From Metamycoplasma neophronis (GTDB lineage: Bacteria > Bacillota_I > Bacilli_A > Mycoplasmatales > Metamycoplasmataceae), in assembly GCF_006491995.1 (NCBI RefSeq), contig NZ_VHHP01000001.1, forward strand, positions 1-64,000: 64,000 bases of DNA. Direction: 5' to 3'. The position numbers were made by a program, and so were the translations under genes. Below are positions 46,201 to 57,969 of this stretch, piece by piece. Every line of letters begins with the position of its first letter. Within the stretch, counting starts at the first letter, position 1. The notes under the pieces were generated by a model. The model saw only the letters and a program-made list of their open reading frames with translations, was not told where the DNA came from and searched no databases.

Positions 46201-48651
46201 GACACTTTTTCCAATAGCATTAAATACACGATAGATATCATCTCTTTTAAACAGTTTTGAAAGATCGGAATCTAAAATAATAGTTCTTGCTCTCTCCATT
46301 AAACCTTTAATGGTTTTCTTTTGCACAATTTCACTTGTTAATTCATTAGAAATTGCTCCAAATGAAATTGGTAAACTAATTGAGTTTTGGAAAACCGGGT
46401 TAATTGCAGCTCAACCATTTGGACCAATTTCGCCTCTAACAGTATAATCTTGTTGAACCATGAATTTATATAGTTCATTTAAGCTTAAATAATCTTTTCC
46501 ATCAACCACAACTTTATTTCAAACTTTTTTAGTTGTGTAATTAGGAATAGGTGAGTATTTTAAAACAATATATTTGTCAGGTTTTGGCATTGCTATTGCG
46601 CCAATAACTGTTGAACCTTTGATATTAGCAGGTTCATTCACCCCAGTAGTAATTACTAGAATTTTTCCATTAGTTGAATATGGAACTTGAGTTTTAGGGA
46701 AAAAGTCATAGTACTCTGTAAATCTAATATCAGGGTTGAAATAATTCATGTCAGGAGTATATTGTTTAAAAATTGCGCTAATAATTGGCAATGAATATAT
46801 AGCAGGAATTTTTTCAATAATATTAGAATTTGGTTTAGGTTTTAGAATAAATTTTTCAACATTAGTGTTGCTAATTGAACCATTTAATATTGAAGGATTT
46901 AAAGTATCATTATATAGTTTGTCAACATTTTGGGTAATACCAAGTAGTTTATGCTCTTTGTCACCCATATTAACAAAATGGAAAACATTTTTCTTAGCGG
47001 TGTCTTCGTTAACCGTTTCAACAGTAAGACTTTGTCTAATTCCTAAATTCTCTTCGCCGACTTCTGAACGAATGTCATTAATGATTGATGTTTTAGCGAA
47101 TTCTTCCGACCTTGAACGAATAAAGTTTTGATGTTCTTTTAACTGATTTAAATTTGATATATTTTTGAATTCGTCATCAGTAATTGGAGCATCTCCAAAA
47201 CTATTAAATTCAACTTGTTTAATGTTATTTAGCGAGCGGCGGTCTAAATTACTTGCTGCTTCGGGAACCTTATTTGAAGGATTACCACCTGTTCATGGGT
47301 TTTTAAAAATCACAAGCGCATCATCTTTTTCGATTGGCAATGTTTGGTTTACGGTTTGTTTTGCTGTTTTACCAATTTTATAAGTTGTGCTTAAAGTTTT
47401 ATTTCAATATGAGAAATATGAAATCTTTTTATAGTTTTCTGGATCGTTCAATTTAAATTGTTCAATGAATTTTAAATATGAACCTTTTCAGTTTGAATTT
47501 TCTTCTTCAGTTTTTTCATTTCAATTTAAAATGTAACGGTATCAATTATAGGTTGTTAAAGTTTGGGTGCTTCTTACTCAGTTTTCAGGAATTAAATAAG
47601 TTTTATTAGCTTCCAAAATTTGATATTGATTAATTTCTTTTTCTAATTTATGATTTTCTAAATAAGAATTTAAATTAAAGCTTAATTGGAATTTATCAGT
47701 TGGAGTAATCGTTTTATCATTACTTTGATATCCTGGTGCTATTTTAATATCAGATGAATTAATTGCATTGGTATCTAAAACATATTGGTTAGGATTATTC
47801 TCTTTTGTTTTGAATCCCATTAATTTTAGAACCTCAGGCCCTTGAATAATAACTAAATTATTTTCAGCATTTCATTTATCGAAATCTAATGTTGAAAATG
47901 AAGCCTCTAAAGTTTTTATATTAATAAATAATGGTGATGGGTTATATAAATAATCGACTTCAGTTTGAGCACCATTAAAACCACGTGGTGCAAATGAAAT
48001 ACTTGCTATATCTGAAATTGAAATTTCTTTATTAAATGTAATAGTTTGATTTTTATTAATTGAAACTAATTTAGTCAAAGGAATAAAATCGCTGCCTTGT
48101 TTTACATAAAGTTTAAATTCGCGGTTTTTGCCGCTAAAAGTAAAGTTACGAATTTTATTTACATCTGGATTTGGTTTAGCAATTTCAAAATCTACACTAG
48201 AAATCCCGTGGCTGCCTTCATAATAAAATCTCATGAAGTCCTCGGTGCTAATGTAGTATGAATCATTATCAATATCTCAGTTTCCAAATGTATTTTTTAA
48301 CTTAATATAGTTTTGCTCATCCCCGGCTAAGTTTATTGAATAAGAGATGTCAGTACCATTCTTAGATGATTCAAATTTAACCGGTTCTTTTACTAAACTA
48401 ACATTGTCTGAGCCAATTTGACTAAAACCAGAGTTTGGGGCAACTCCAGATGGGTTAACATCAAGGTCGACAGTTAGATCATGCAAACGAGAAACTTTAT
48501 CATATGCATTAATCGTAGTCGAATAGCTAGTTTGAACGTCATTTAATAATGTAAATAAAAATGTTGTTAAGAATATTAAAATAGTCAAACAAATTAAAGT
48601 AACTTTATTCTTAGAGAGTGATTTAAAAACCTCTTTAAACAGTCTTCGCAT
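40264..48651 (-). CDS. giant FtsX/MacB-type ABC permease (2795 aa)
   Basis: A single frame of 2795 residues is kept through many TGA (Trp) codons. One membrane helix lies at about 17-36, followed by an extracellular domain of about 1840 residues. A cluster of helices at about 1875-2065 contains the FtsX-type loop VVGILRAQGYKTSEIALAF. A second extracellular segment of about 570 residues leads to helices at about 2660-2775 with the parallel loop IATFSVLGYTNNEKIFLF. This is a duplicated FtsX architecture with a greatly enlarged first ectodomain. No catalytic motif is recognised in that ectodomain. The stop overlaps the ATPase start. Confidence 0.85.
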
Positions 48652-48837
48652 TGTTACTCCTTTTTAAAAAAATAAAAATTTTCTGTTTTATTTATAAATA
48701 AATAACACTTTGCATATAAATAAGGTAAATTATATACTTTTAGAATTTAATATTCAAAAAAACCGACTTTAAGTGTCATTTTAATCATTTTTTTCATTTT
48801 TTTTACATGATTTTATTCTTAAATTGCTTATTAAATT

Positions 48838-48866
48838 GAAAAAAGCAAGGCATTTAGCCTCGCTAT
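48838..48866 (-). terminator. terminator after rsmG
   Basis: AGCGAGGC pairs with GCCTTGCT (one wobble), followed by TTTTTT; it overlaps the rsmG stop codon. Confidence 0.7.
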
Positions 48867-49576
48867 TTCAGGTTATTTTTAATAATTTGAGCTCATTTTC
48901 TGGGAATATCTTCCGGTGTTTTTTGAATCTTTTGATAGTAAACTAAAACGTTTTCTATTGAAAAAAATGAACCTAATTTCAATGTCTTAAATTTAAGATT
49001 TAATTTGTTTTTTATTCATGAAGCATTTGCTATTTCAGCCTCATAATTATGTGATTTTAAAAAGCAAAAAGTACCATTTATTTTAGCTAATTTATGAGTA
49101 ATTTCAGCTAAGTTTTTTAGCTCGCTAACCGCCCTGGCGCTGATAAAATCAAAGTATTGAATTTCATTTGATTCCTCGGCTCTAATTTTTTTAACAGCGA
49201 TATTTTTTAAACCTAATTTTTCAATAACTAGATTCAAAAATGTCACTCTTTTTTGTTGCGGTTCATAAATGGTTAAAGTGAAACTTGGGTTGTAAATGAA
49301 AAATGGTAGAATTGGAAATCCGGCTCCGCTACCTATGTCCAATACTTGTTTATTTTCTAAATTCAAAACTTCTTTTTCAATAGCCTTAAAAATTAAAATA
49401 GATTCAATCAAGCCTTCTTTAATTAGTTTTTCATTATAAAAACCAGTTAGATTATATTTCTGATTTTCTTGCTCAATTAATGCATAATATTCATAAAGTT
49501 TTTGCAGTGTTTCTTCTGATGCATCACCCAAATACTCACTGAATAAGTTTTTAGTTTCCTTGGCTGTAAGCATCAT
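48863..49576 (-). CDS. rsmG: 16S rRNA (guanine-N7) methyltransferase RsmG
   Basis: The 237-residue S-adenosylmethionine methyltransferase (GidB) modifies G527 of 16S rRNA. Seen are KYNLTGF near the N-terminus, the SAM motif VLDIGSGAGFPILPF, and YFDFISARAVSELKNL. After a TGA (Trp) the frame continues to TAG at 48863-48865. Two adjacent ATG codons (49576 and 49573) lie inside the end of prs, an overlap of about 25 bases, so the two genes are coupled. Confidence 0.92.
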
Positions 49577-50519
49577 AAATTTCGGTAATCGAAGTGTTTT
49601 TAATATTAGCTTGAATTACCATTCCTAAAAATTGGGCCATTGATAATTCTTTTAATTTTGAATAATGTGATAATTCACTGTGATCAATTGAATTGGTAAT
49701 AATAACTTCGTCAATGATTGGGTTATTTTCAAACATGTCAAAACCTTTTGAAAATAGCCCGTGAGTAGCAGCAATAATAACTTTGATTGCTCCTTGAGCT
49801 TTTAAAGCTTCCGCCGCATGGATAATTGTTCCACCGGTATCAATGATGTCATCATATATAACAACATTTTTACCTTTTACATTTCCTAAAACGCCCATGA
49901 TTTCTGAAACATTAGGTGCAGTTCTACGTTTGTCAATAATAGCAATTTGTTCGCCAGTATTTAATAATTCTGAAAGTTGTCTTGCCCTAACAGCTCCACC
50001 GTGGTCTGGTGAAACTATAACAAAATTTTCTTTACGATTTCTTAATTCGCTTGAAAAAATAAATTGCCCTCTTAAATCATCAACTGGGATTTCAAAGAAC
50101 CCTTGAATTGATGGGTTGTGTAAATCAATAGTGATGACTTTGTTAGCACCTGATGCTTCTAATAAGTCTGCTACTAATTTAGCTGTAATAGGTTGACGTC
50201 CGCTTGCTTTTCTATCTTGACGTGCATATCCGTAATATGTCATTACACAAATGATTCTTTTGGCGCTAGCACGCTTTAGAGAATCGATAAAAATTAATAG
50301 GCCCATTAAATTGTCATTAACAGGTTTTGAGGTATTGCAAATGATAAAAACAGTTTTGTTTCTAACAGTTGTATCTGAATATAAAAGTTGTTCTCCATCG
50401 GCAAAGGTGATTTTTTGCACTGGCAATACTTCGCGACCTAAGTATTCACCGATTTCATTAGCTAATTTTTTAGAATTTTCCATTCCAAAAATAACTACAT
50501 TGTCGTCTTTTTTATTCAT
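49551..50519 (-). CDS. prs: ribose-phosphate pyrophosphokinase
   Basis: The 322-residue enzyme makes phosphoribosyl pyrophosphate for nucleotide salvage. Motifs: FADGEQLLY, YYGYARQDRKASGRQPITAKL, the divalent-ion site VITIDLHNPSIQGFF, and the PRPP loop VVIYDDIIDTGGTI. The ATG at 50519 is preceded by AAAGGA; a longer reading from 50543 would place this Shine-Dalgarno inside the gene. In this organism PRPP is needed to use bases released from scavenged nucleic acids. Confidence 0.96.
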   Translation of the reverse strand: MNKKDDNVVIFGMENSKKLANEIGEYLGREVLPVQKITFADGEQLLYSDTTVRNKTVFIICNTSKPVNDNLMGLLIFIDSLKRASAKRIICVMTYYGYARQDRKASGRQPITAKLVADLLEASGANKVITIDLHNPSIQGFFEIPVDDLRGQFIFSSELRNRKENFVIVSPDHGGAVRARQLSELLNTGEQIAIIDKRRTAPNVSEIMGVLGNVKGKNVVIYDDIIDTGGTIIHAAEALKAQGAIKVIIAATHGLFSKGFDMFENNPIIDEVIITNSIDHSELSHYSKLKELSMAQFLGMVIQANIKNTSITEIYDAYSQGN

Positions 50520-50687
50520 TTTTTTCCTTTCATGTTTTTTCATATATAAATTTTCGTGTTCACACGATTTGCTTTTTTTAACTTATAAATAAAAGTATAT
50601 TATTTTTTTGCACTTTTTATTTGCTTTATGGTAACAATATCGATAAAAAACATTGTAATTGGCTTTTTATTTTAAAAAAGGCAAGAT

Positions 50688-50711
50688 AAAAGAGGCCGCA
50701 GCCTCTTTTTT
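50688..50711 (-). terminator. terminator after the magnesium ATPase
   Basis: AAAGAGGC pairs with GCCTCTTT around GCGG/CCGC and is followed by a T run on the minus strand. Confidence 0.75.
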
Positions 50712-50714
50712 GTA

Positions 50715-53534
50715 TTAAAGTATTTCGCGATGTAAGCGTCTGTATATTGCCTTTGTGATTTCAACTAGAGTGATGTATGATCCCATAAATAGCGCCAATC
50801 AAGCATAGAATATTGCAGGCAATGGTTCTAATTGCAACCAAGTATTAATTGGTTTGATATATGGAATAGCTGTCACAATACCGACACCTAATAAGGTCAT
50901 GATAAACACTGGTGTCGAAGCATTAGATTTAATAAATGGAATTTTATTTGTTCTCAAGAAGTGGATAACAAATGTTTGTGTTCACATTGATGTTACTAGT
51001 CAACCAGTTCAGAACATTTTTTTGAACATTGCTTGTTTTACTGGGTCAGTGATTGTATTGAATGTTCCCATCACACTTCCATCAGTAAAATTCATTTTTG
51101 GAATACATACATAATATAGTACTAAAAATGTCATAATGTCAACAATCGAACTTGTAGGTCCAAATCACAACATGAACTTCCAAATTGATTTATGTTCTCA
51201 TTTTCGCGGCTTTTGAATAAACTCTTTATCAACATTATCTCAAGGTAATGTTCCACACGAGAAATCATAAATTAAGTTTAAGAAAATAATTTGTACAGGG
51301 GCCATTGGAATAAATGGCAAGATAAATGAAGCCATCAGAACGCTTAATACGTTACCAAAGTTCGATGATACAGTCATTTTAACGTATTTATTAATGTTAG
51401 CATGTGTCTTTCTACCTTCAACAATACCAGTAGCCAAAACATTTAAATCTTTTTCTAATAAAATAATATTAGCAGATTCTTTTGCAATATCAACTGCGGT
51501 GTCGACTGAAATTGAAACGTCAGCAACTTTCATTGCAGGGGCATCATTAATTCCATCCCCCATGTATCCAACTACGTGACCATTTTTACGTAAGGCGCTA
51601 ATAATACGGGCCTTTTGATCAGGACTTAGTTTTGCAAATATTTGAGTTTTTTCAACCTCAATTTCTAATTCTTGGTCAGTCATTTCCATAATGTCTTTAC
51701 CAATTAGAATTCTGTCATATGGAATTCCCACTTTGGCGCAAACAGCTTTAGTAACTAAAGGATTATCTCCGGTTAAGATTTTTACTTCAACACCTAAATT
51801 ATGAAGTTTTCTAATTGCATCTTCCGCTGAATCTTTTGGAGGGTCTAAGAAAGTTAAATAACCAATTAATGTCATGTTACTTTCATCCGCTACTGAAATT
51901 TTTCCAACAGCATCGATGTCAGATTTCTTAGAAGCGATAGCGATTACCCGCATTCCTTCTTCTCCGAATTCTTCAACACGGTTTAATACTTTACGAATAA
52001 TTTTTTTATCTAGTGGTACAACTTTGCCATCTAAATAGATTTTTGAACAAACGTTAATAATTTCTTCAACGGCTCCCTTGGTAATCAAAGTAACCTTTTC
52101 GTTTTTAAGTGATTTAACAAGTACTGACATTCTCTTTCTTTGGAAATCGAATGGCACTTCATCAATTTTTTCATAGTATAGTTCAAGATTGTCTAATGAT
52201 TTTTCTTCATCGGCTAAATCTAGGGTTTTTTTAATGATTGATTTATCAAGTAAATTTTTAAGACCAGTTTGGTAATATGAATTCAAGAACGCATATTTTA
52301 GAACATGAGCATCTTCTTTTCCATTTACGTCTAAGTGACGTTCTAAAATAACTTCATCTTGGGTTAATGTCCCAGTTTTATCGGTACATAAAATATCCAT
52401 AGCCCCGAAGTTTTGAATAGAGTTCAAACTTTTAACAATGGTTTTTGCTTTACCCATCGCGATTGCACCTTTTGATAAACAGGCAGTAACAATCATAGGA
52501 AGCATTTCTGGAGTCAATCCAACGGCAATAGAAATACCGAATAATAAAGCATTAATTCAACGACGACTCACAGTTTCATCTGTCTTAGTTAAACCAATAA
52601 TTAAGAAAACGATTGGAATGATAACTGCCATAATAATAGTTAACATTACTGAAATCTTTTTAATGCCTTTTTCAAAGCTGGTTTGAACTTGTTTTTCACC
52701 AACTTTAGAAGCAACTTGTCCAATATAAGTATCGTTGCCTGTTACAATCACAATAGCACGAGCTGAACCTGAAATGATATTTGAGCCCATAAAAGCTAAG
52801 TTAGGGCGGTCAGTAATATTGTCATATTTTTTATTTTCATCTATAACAGCATATTTTTCGATTGGTTCACTTTCGCCAGTTAATGATGACTGAGAAACGA
52901 ACAAGTCTTTTGCTTGTAATATTCTAACATCACCGGGAATAATATCTCCTGCCGCAAAGTGAACAATATCACCTACGACAATTTCATCCATTGGAATTTC
53001 TTTTAGTATTCCATTCCGTTCAACTAAACAAGTAGTTTCGATAATTTCAATTAATTTATTGGCTGATGAAGCACTTTTTTGCTCCTGTATAAAGTGAACT
53101 ATGCTGCTTGCAAAAACCATAACCAAAATGATTATCATTGTAATGTAATTAGGCTTGTTATTCGGGTCTTTTTCAACAATAGGAATAATAACGTCGACTA
53201 CTAATGAAACCATTGCTAAAACAAATAATATGATATTAAACAAATTGAAAAATGATCTGAATAATCTTTTTCAAACGTTATCAGCACCTTTTTTGGTGAT
53301 TTTGTTCACACCATATTCGCTACGGTTTTCGTGAATAATATCTTCATCTAAAATGCCGTTAACTGAAGTATTGTATTTAGCAAATAATTGTTCCCCGGTT
53401 GATTCCGAAGCATCAACTAAACGCTCGCGAATTAGCTTGTGTTCTCTTTCGAGCTTTAGAGCCTTAGCTGTTTTTTTGGTCGCCACATTATTTTTAACAG
53501 CATTGTTATCTGTATTATTAATTGCTTTTTTCAT
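50715..53534 (-). CDS. mgtA: magnesium-translocating P-type ATPase
   Basis: The 939-residue type IIIB P-type ATPase imports Mg2+. The actuator motif is SSLTGESEPIEKYA, the phosphorylation site CTDKTGTLT (D385), and the hinge GYMGDGINDAPAMKVADVSISVDTAVDIAKES, here shown in parts, is typical of MgtA/MgtB. Membrane segments flank these as expected. An N-terminal polar extension of about 70 residues is present. The Shine-Dalgarno AGGAGG lies about six bases before ATG. A leader of about 130 bases folds into several helices and can hide this Shine-Dalgarno. Confidence 0.92.
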
Positions 53535-53665
53535 ATTTCCTCCTTCTTTTGATATTAAGGAGAGCAGAAATAACTAAAATAAATAAGTTCTAGGCAACTT
53601 ATTTTTAAAAAAGTTATATCGCTCACTGCTAGGTATATCCATAGAACCTATCCTTTCCTTTAGTT
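53535..53665 (-). promoter_or_regulatory. structured leader RNA of mgtA, riboswitch candidate
   Basis: Minus-strand RNA can form GAGC/GCTC (53621-53624 with 53562-53565), ATAACT/AGTTAT (53612-53617 with 53570-53575), an inner 9-bp hairpin AAATAAGTT/AACTTATTT (53581-53604), and a hairpin CTCCTT/AAGGAG (53540-53562) that covers the Shine-Dalgarno. I cannot match it to the M-box or another known class. A TATAAA box lies near 53672. Confidence 0.5.
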
Positions 53666-53798
53666 TCTAGATTAATTTTATACTAATATTGTGTTTTTTC
53701 TAATAGAAAAATTAAAAAAGATACTTAATTTGTACCTTTTTTAGAATTTGTTTTTTTTATGAAATAATTTACACTCATTTATTTTTCCAAATTCAAAT

Positions 53799-54656
53799 TT
53801 AGTGAAAAAATTGATTCGAAATAAGTTTCGCGTTCTTCTTTAGAAGGATAAGTTTTTTTATTGAAAAACATAAGCGATGTTCGCTATCTCTTTCTCTGGT
53901 GCGAGCAATTATTAGTCATTCAAAATTAAATCGGTAAGCATATAATTTTGTTTCCCCATTAATATTGACAGGGTAATTTTGTTCACCATATCATGAAATT
54001 TTCCTCATGCTTCTGAACCTATAATCTAGATCTCGATTATTTTCTTTTGGATAATAAGGGCTTGGTTTGCTGAATTCTCAATTAGGATGAGGTATTTTTG
54101 TATCTGTACGCAAAACAACGAATTTTGTTTTTTTATCCTTAAATGGTTGGTAAAAAAATTCGTCAACAGTTTTATTCATTTTTTTAGTCATCTTATCCAA
54201 CATATCATTTGGCAAATAGAAAAATATTACTTTATTAACTAAAGGATCGTATAAATCTTTTTCTAATAAGTTAATGTTTTGCTCATTTTCACTACTATCT
54301 GACACAATAGAAAGATTCAACGCACACATTGTATAATTTTCTCTTTGATTGCTTAGCACAAATTTTTTTAGTTGTTCTAATCTGTTATCAGTTGAATCAA
54401 AAACCAGCTGAGTCATTGGATTTTTTCCTAAAGATTCAGTTACTCATTTACCTGTATTATTTTGATGTTCATACTCAAGCTTTTTATACAAAGTTGGTTC
54501 ATTATATAGCTTGTCTTCTCTTTTTCATGCTGATACATCATAACCAACAAACCCATCATCTCGGTTTAACAATACACCGCAAACAGTTCCTATTGTCACA
54601 ACTGCAGCCAAAGATAGGCCTAGTGACAAACCTAAAATTAAACGTTTTTTATTCAT
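53799..54656 (-). CDS. hypothetical membrane-anchored protein, probable 3' frameshift
   Basis: The frame from ATG 54656 gives 285 residues: one N-terminal helix (about residues 6-30) and an extracellular domain with no known motif. TGA Trp codons are common. Near 53885 the sequence changes character: the current end reads KLILLKKNAKLISNQFFH, whereas the neighbouring frame reads MFFNKKTYPSKEERETYF and stops at 53779-53781, a far more typical protein. A single-base deletion is therefore likely. No lipobox is seen, although a Cys lies at the end of the helix. The function is unknown. Confidence 0.6.
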
Positions 54657-54789
54657 AACCCTTATTCCTTTTTTTAATATTTTTTTCTATATTCTATACC
54701 TAAAAAAAATAAAAATTTGCTCTATATACCTTTAAACGTTCAATTTGTTATTTTTTTTCCATTTTAGGTTATTTTTTTGCGTTTTATAT

Positions 54790-54815
54790 AAAAAACATGC
54801 GCCGCAGCACATGTT
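54790..54815 (-). terminator. terminator after the P29-like ATPase
   Basis: AACATG pairs with CATGTT around a GC-rich loop and is followed by TTTTTTATA on the minus strand. Confidence 0.7.
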
Positions 54816-54817
54816 GA

Positions 54818-55564
54818 TTAATCATTTTGATAGATTTGTTTTAGTTCGTATTCAGTTAAATTGGATGTTGATCCTGATTTTTCTATTTTTCCGTTTTTTA
54901 TGTATACAAATTTTTTGAAAAATTTCTTAACTAAAGTTAAATCATGAATATTCACTAAAACTGTTACATGCATATTTTCATTGATATTTTTTAAGATACT
55001 CATAACTTCTTCAGAATTTACAATATCTAAATTAGATGTTGGTTCATCTGCTAAAATAAGTGACACATTTTGCAACAGTAATTTTGCAATTTCAATTCTT
55101 TGTTTTTGACCCCCGCTTAATTCTGAAACCAAGGTAAAAGATTTATCAAATATACCTAAACGTTCTAATGTTTTATAAATTTCTTCTTTTTGTTTTTTTG
55201 TTAAAATGTGTAATCAGCTATATAAAAAATTTTTATATTTTGTATAAAAATGTAAGATGTTATCATACACGTTTAAATCATCAATTAAATTGGGCATTTG
55301 ACTTAAAAAGCCAATTTTTCTTAGCTGTTTTTTTCATTCATTTTTTTTCATTGATAATACAGATTTATCATTAAAAATTAACTCTCCAGCTACAATATTT
55401 AATTGATTTAATAATGCATTGAATATTGTTGATTTTCCAGCCCCTGATTTACCGATAATTGCCACCATTTCTCCTTTTGCGATAGTCAAATTCAAATTAT
55501 CCAAAACGATGTCATTGTTTTTCTTATAAGAAGCTGTGTAATTTTTAAACTCAATTTTTGTCAT
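54818..55564 (-). CDS. ABC transporter ATPase, P29/PhnC-like
   Basis: The 248-residue ATPase has Walker [10 protein letters not shown] at 38-46, Q-loop LSQMPNL, signature [10 protein letters not shown] at about 149, Walker [13 protein letters not shown] and H-loop VNIHDLTL. Its sequence resembles phosphonate-type ATPases and the P29 component of the mycoplasma P37-P29-P69 system. No permease lies beside it. The P37 and P69 homologues at 58491-61357 have no ATPase, so this gene is the obvious candidate partner. TATAAT at 55571-55576 lies six bases from the ATG, suggesting a leaderless mRNA and no riboswitch control. Confidence 0.85.
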
Positions 55565-55643
55565 ATAAAAATTATAAGAGAAATTAATTAAAAACTAAGC
55601 CAATCTTTTATGGTCTTTGTGACATTTTTTTAGTAATTTAAAA

Positions 55644-55674
55644 ACAAAAACGCAGAAAAGCATCTGCGTTAATT
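55644..55674 (-). terminator. terminator after ldh
   Basis: AACGCAGA pairs with TCTGCGTT and is followed by TTTG TTTTT on the minus strand. Confidence 0.8.
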
Positions 55675-55685
55675 TGTTTTCATAA

Positions 55686-56651
55686 CTAAAATTTTGCTTC
55701 GATACCCATATTGGCTAAAACATCGATAACAGTTTGTTTCATTTCGCCTGAGTAATTATCAAACAATTCTTGTTCTTTTTCGTCTAGTCTAACTTTAGGT
55801 AAATGACGATATCCATTACGTCCCAAAATTACTGGTAATCCGAAGTAAACTCCGTAATTTTTATATTCTTTTGGTAATTGAACACCTAGAGAATAAATTG
55901 CTTGTCTATCGCCAATAATAGCTTGAGTAATTTCAGCTAAATTTTCACCAATACCAAAGTTAGTAATACCTTTACCTGAAATAATTTCAAAAGCTTCATT
56001 TTTAACTTTTTCATTCAAATTCTCAAGTCATTCTTGGTCAATAGTTCCGTTTGCTAATCAGTCTTTTAATGAACCTAGACCAATTCTAATTTTTGAGAAT
56101 GGAATTAAACAACGTGCTCCATGTTCACCAATAACAAAGCCGGTGATTGAGTAAGCTTTAATATTAATTTTTTCAGAAATAAATTTTTTCATTCTAGCTG
56201 TTTCTAGAATTGTTCCTGAAGAAATAACTTTGCATGCTTCAAATTGTGTTACTTGTTGATAAATTGAAGCCATAATGTCTACTGGGTTTGACGCAATGAT
56301 TGTTAAGCCTTTAAAACCCGATTCTTTAACTTTTTTTCCAATTTCAGCAATTAGCTTAGCATTGTCAGTTAATAATTCTAAACGGTCTTTTAAAACACCT
56401 TCTTTAGGTTTGGTTGATGCAGTGATAACAATGATATCAGCGTCTGATAAATCTTTGTAATCACCTGTTATGAATGTTGATCCGCATCCGTTCATCGAAC
56501 ATGATGCGTCGTTTAAATCTTTAGCTTGGGCTTTTGCATAATCAACAAAAGCGTCAACTAAAATATAATCTGCTTCTATATGTTTATTTAATGATGCGTA
56601 TAGATATGCACTACCTACAGCACCAACTCCGATAATTCCGATTTTAGTCAT
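55686..56651 (-). CDS. ldh: L-lactate dehydrogenase
   Basis: The 321-residue enzyme reduces pyruvate to lactate and regenerates NAD+. The NAD-binding motif GVGAVGSAYLY, the SNPVDIM block, SGTILETARMK and the catalytic His in GEHGAR are present. The ATG overlaps the end of pgi by eight bases and uses a GGAGGATC Shine-Dalgarno inside that gene. TGA (Trp) codons appear in the DWLANG/QEWLEN region. The terminator follows. Confidence 0.93.
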
Positions 56652-57969
56652 TTTTTGATCCTCCGGTTAATTCGGTTATATTTTTCATCAATTCAATAGA
56701 GTATGAGCGAGTACCCACATTATCAAATGGATTAATATTTTGTAAATATGCGCACATTACAGCGGCACGCTGAATGAAAACAACAATTCAACCCAATGTG
56801 GTTTCTTCATAGTTTTCAATAATTATTTTCAGATTAGGAATCTTATAGTTTATTACGTGATTTTCTGTTATTGTGCGATTAATAGTTTTTCCTATTGTAT
56901 TATAAGTCAATTTTGATAAATAGTTATAATAATCATCGTCATTATCTTGCGATAAAGATATGGAATAATCAAATTTTGGATTATCACAAATTATTGAAGT
57001 TTCAAAACATTTGAAAGGTGCGTTAATTAAACTTTCAGAATAAGTGCATAAGTCGGCACTTTGGCGATTCGTCGAAACTAAAATACCGTGTGTTTTTCTT
57101 AAACAAGCTTCAGTTAAATACATTCTGAATAATGATGCTAATTTGTTTTCTGCATTTGAATAATAATTAATATTTTCGATTTTAAAATTATTTTTTTCTA
57201 ATATAAATCTTGACAATGCATATATATAAGCCGAATTATCTTTTAGCGGCGCGTTTTTATAATATTCATTGGCTTCTGCTGCTCCATTAACATAAGCTTC
57301 AATATCTATACCAGCACATGCCAAAGGAACTAAAATTGCTGGTGAAAAACTAAAAAATTTTTCTGTAGAGTTATCTAATAAAACAAAGTGCTTATATTTG
57401 TTTAATTGAACTTCTTTAAATAACTTGCCATAATTATTGTTAGTGGTTACGTAAATATAATTAGAAGCATTAACAATTCCGACCGCTTTTTGTAAGAGTA
57501 ATTTTAACTCTCTAAAAATTAATAAAGTTTCAATAGTTTCACCAGTTTGACTTATTACATTAATCGCAAAATTTTTTGATTCTAAATATCTAATTAATTG
57601 AGCAATGTCACGTCCGTTAATAGTTTCATCAACGAATATAACGTTTAAATTCTTGTTATTATTTTCTGGATATTTACCTCTAACTAAGTCAATTAAGGCT
57701 TGCGATTGTAAACAAATGTGTTGTGAAGCAATAATTACTAGTGTATCAATGTTTTCTGATAATAATAATTTAGGTAAATTTTTGATTTCTTCAAAGTTTT
57801 CTTTCTGATAATTTTTTCTAACTGCAAAAGAACCTAAAAATTGGTGCCCAACTACGTCGTTATTTTCAATTTCCTTATTTATTTTATTAACCAATGATTC
57901 ATATTTGTTTAACGCTTCTTGTTTGATCGCAAAATTAGTATCAATTAAGATTCGGTTTTTATTTGCCAT
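56644..57969 (-). CDS. pgi: divergent glucose-6-phosphate isomerase
   Basis: The 441-residue protein is recognisable by VISQTGETIETLLIFRELK (sugar-phosphate motif) and by FSPAILVPLACAGIDIEAYVNGA. It is strongly degenerate: the GGRFS signature is TEKFFS. By eye the ring-opening His (STDLHSMGQ in Bacillus-type enzymes) corresponds to Cys in SADLCTYSE, and the C-terminal catalytic Lys block GVEAYK corresponds to GTRSYS. It starts 11 bases inside the S1-protein gene and overlaps ldh. The TGA (Trp) near the C-terminus extends it by 48 residues. It may be a weak enzyme or have a new role. Confidence 0.72.

Noticed and set aside
40264..48651. Breakdown of the FtsX gene into a dozen fragments
   Set aside because: All apparent stops are TGA and all fragments share one frame, so this is one intact gene under the mycoplasma code, not a pseudogene.
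53535..53665. M-box (ykoK) riboswitch before mgtA
   Set aside because: The conserved M-box core sequence is not visible by eye. I kept only the claim of a structured leader.
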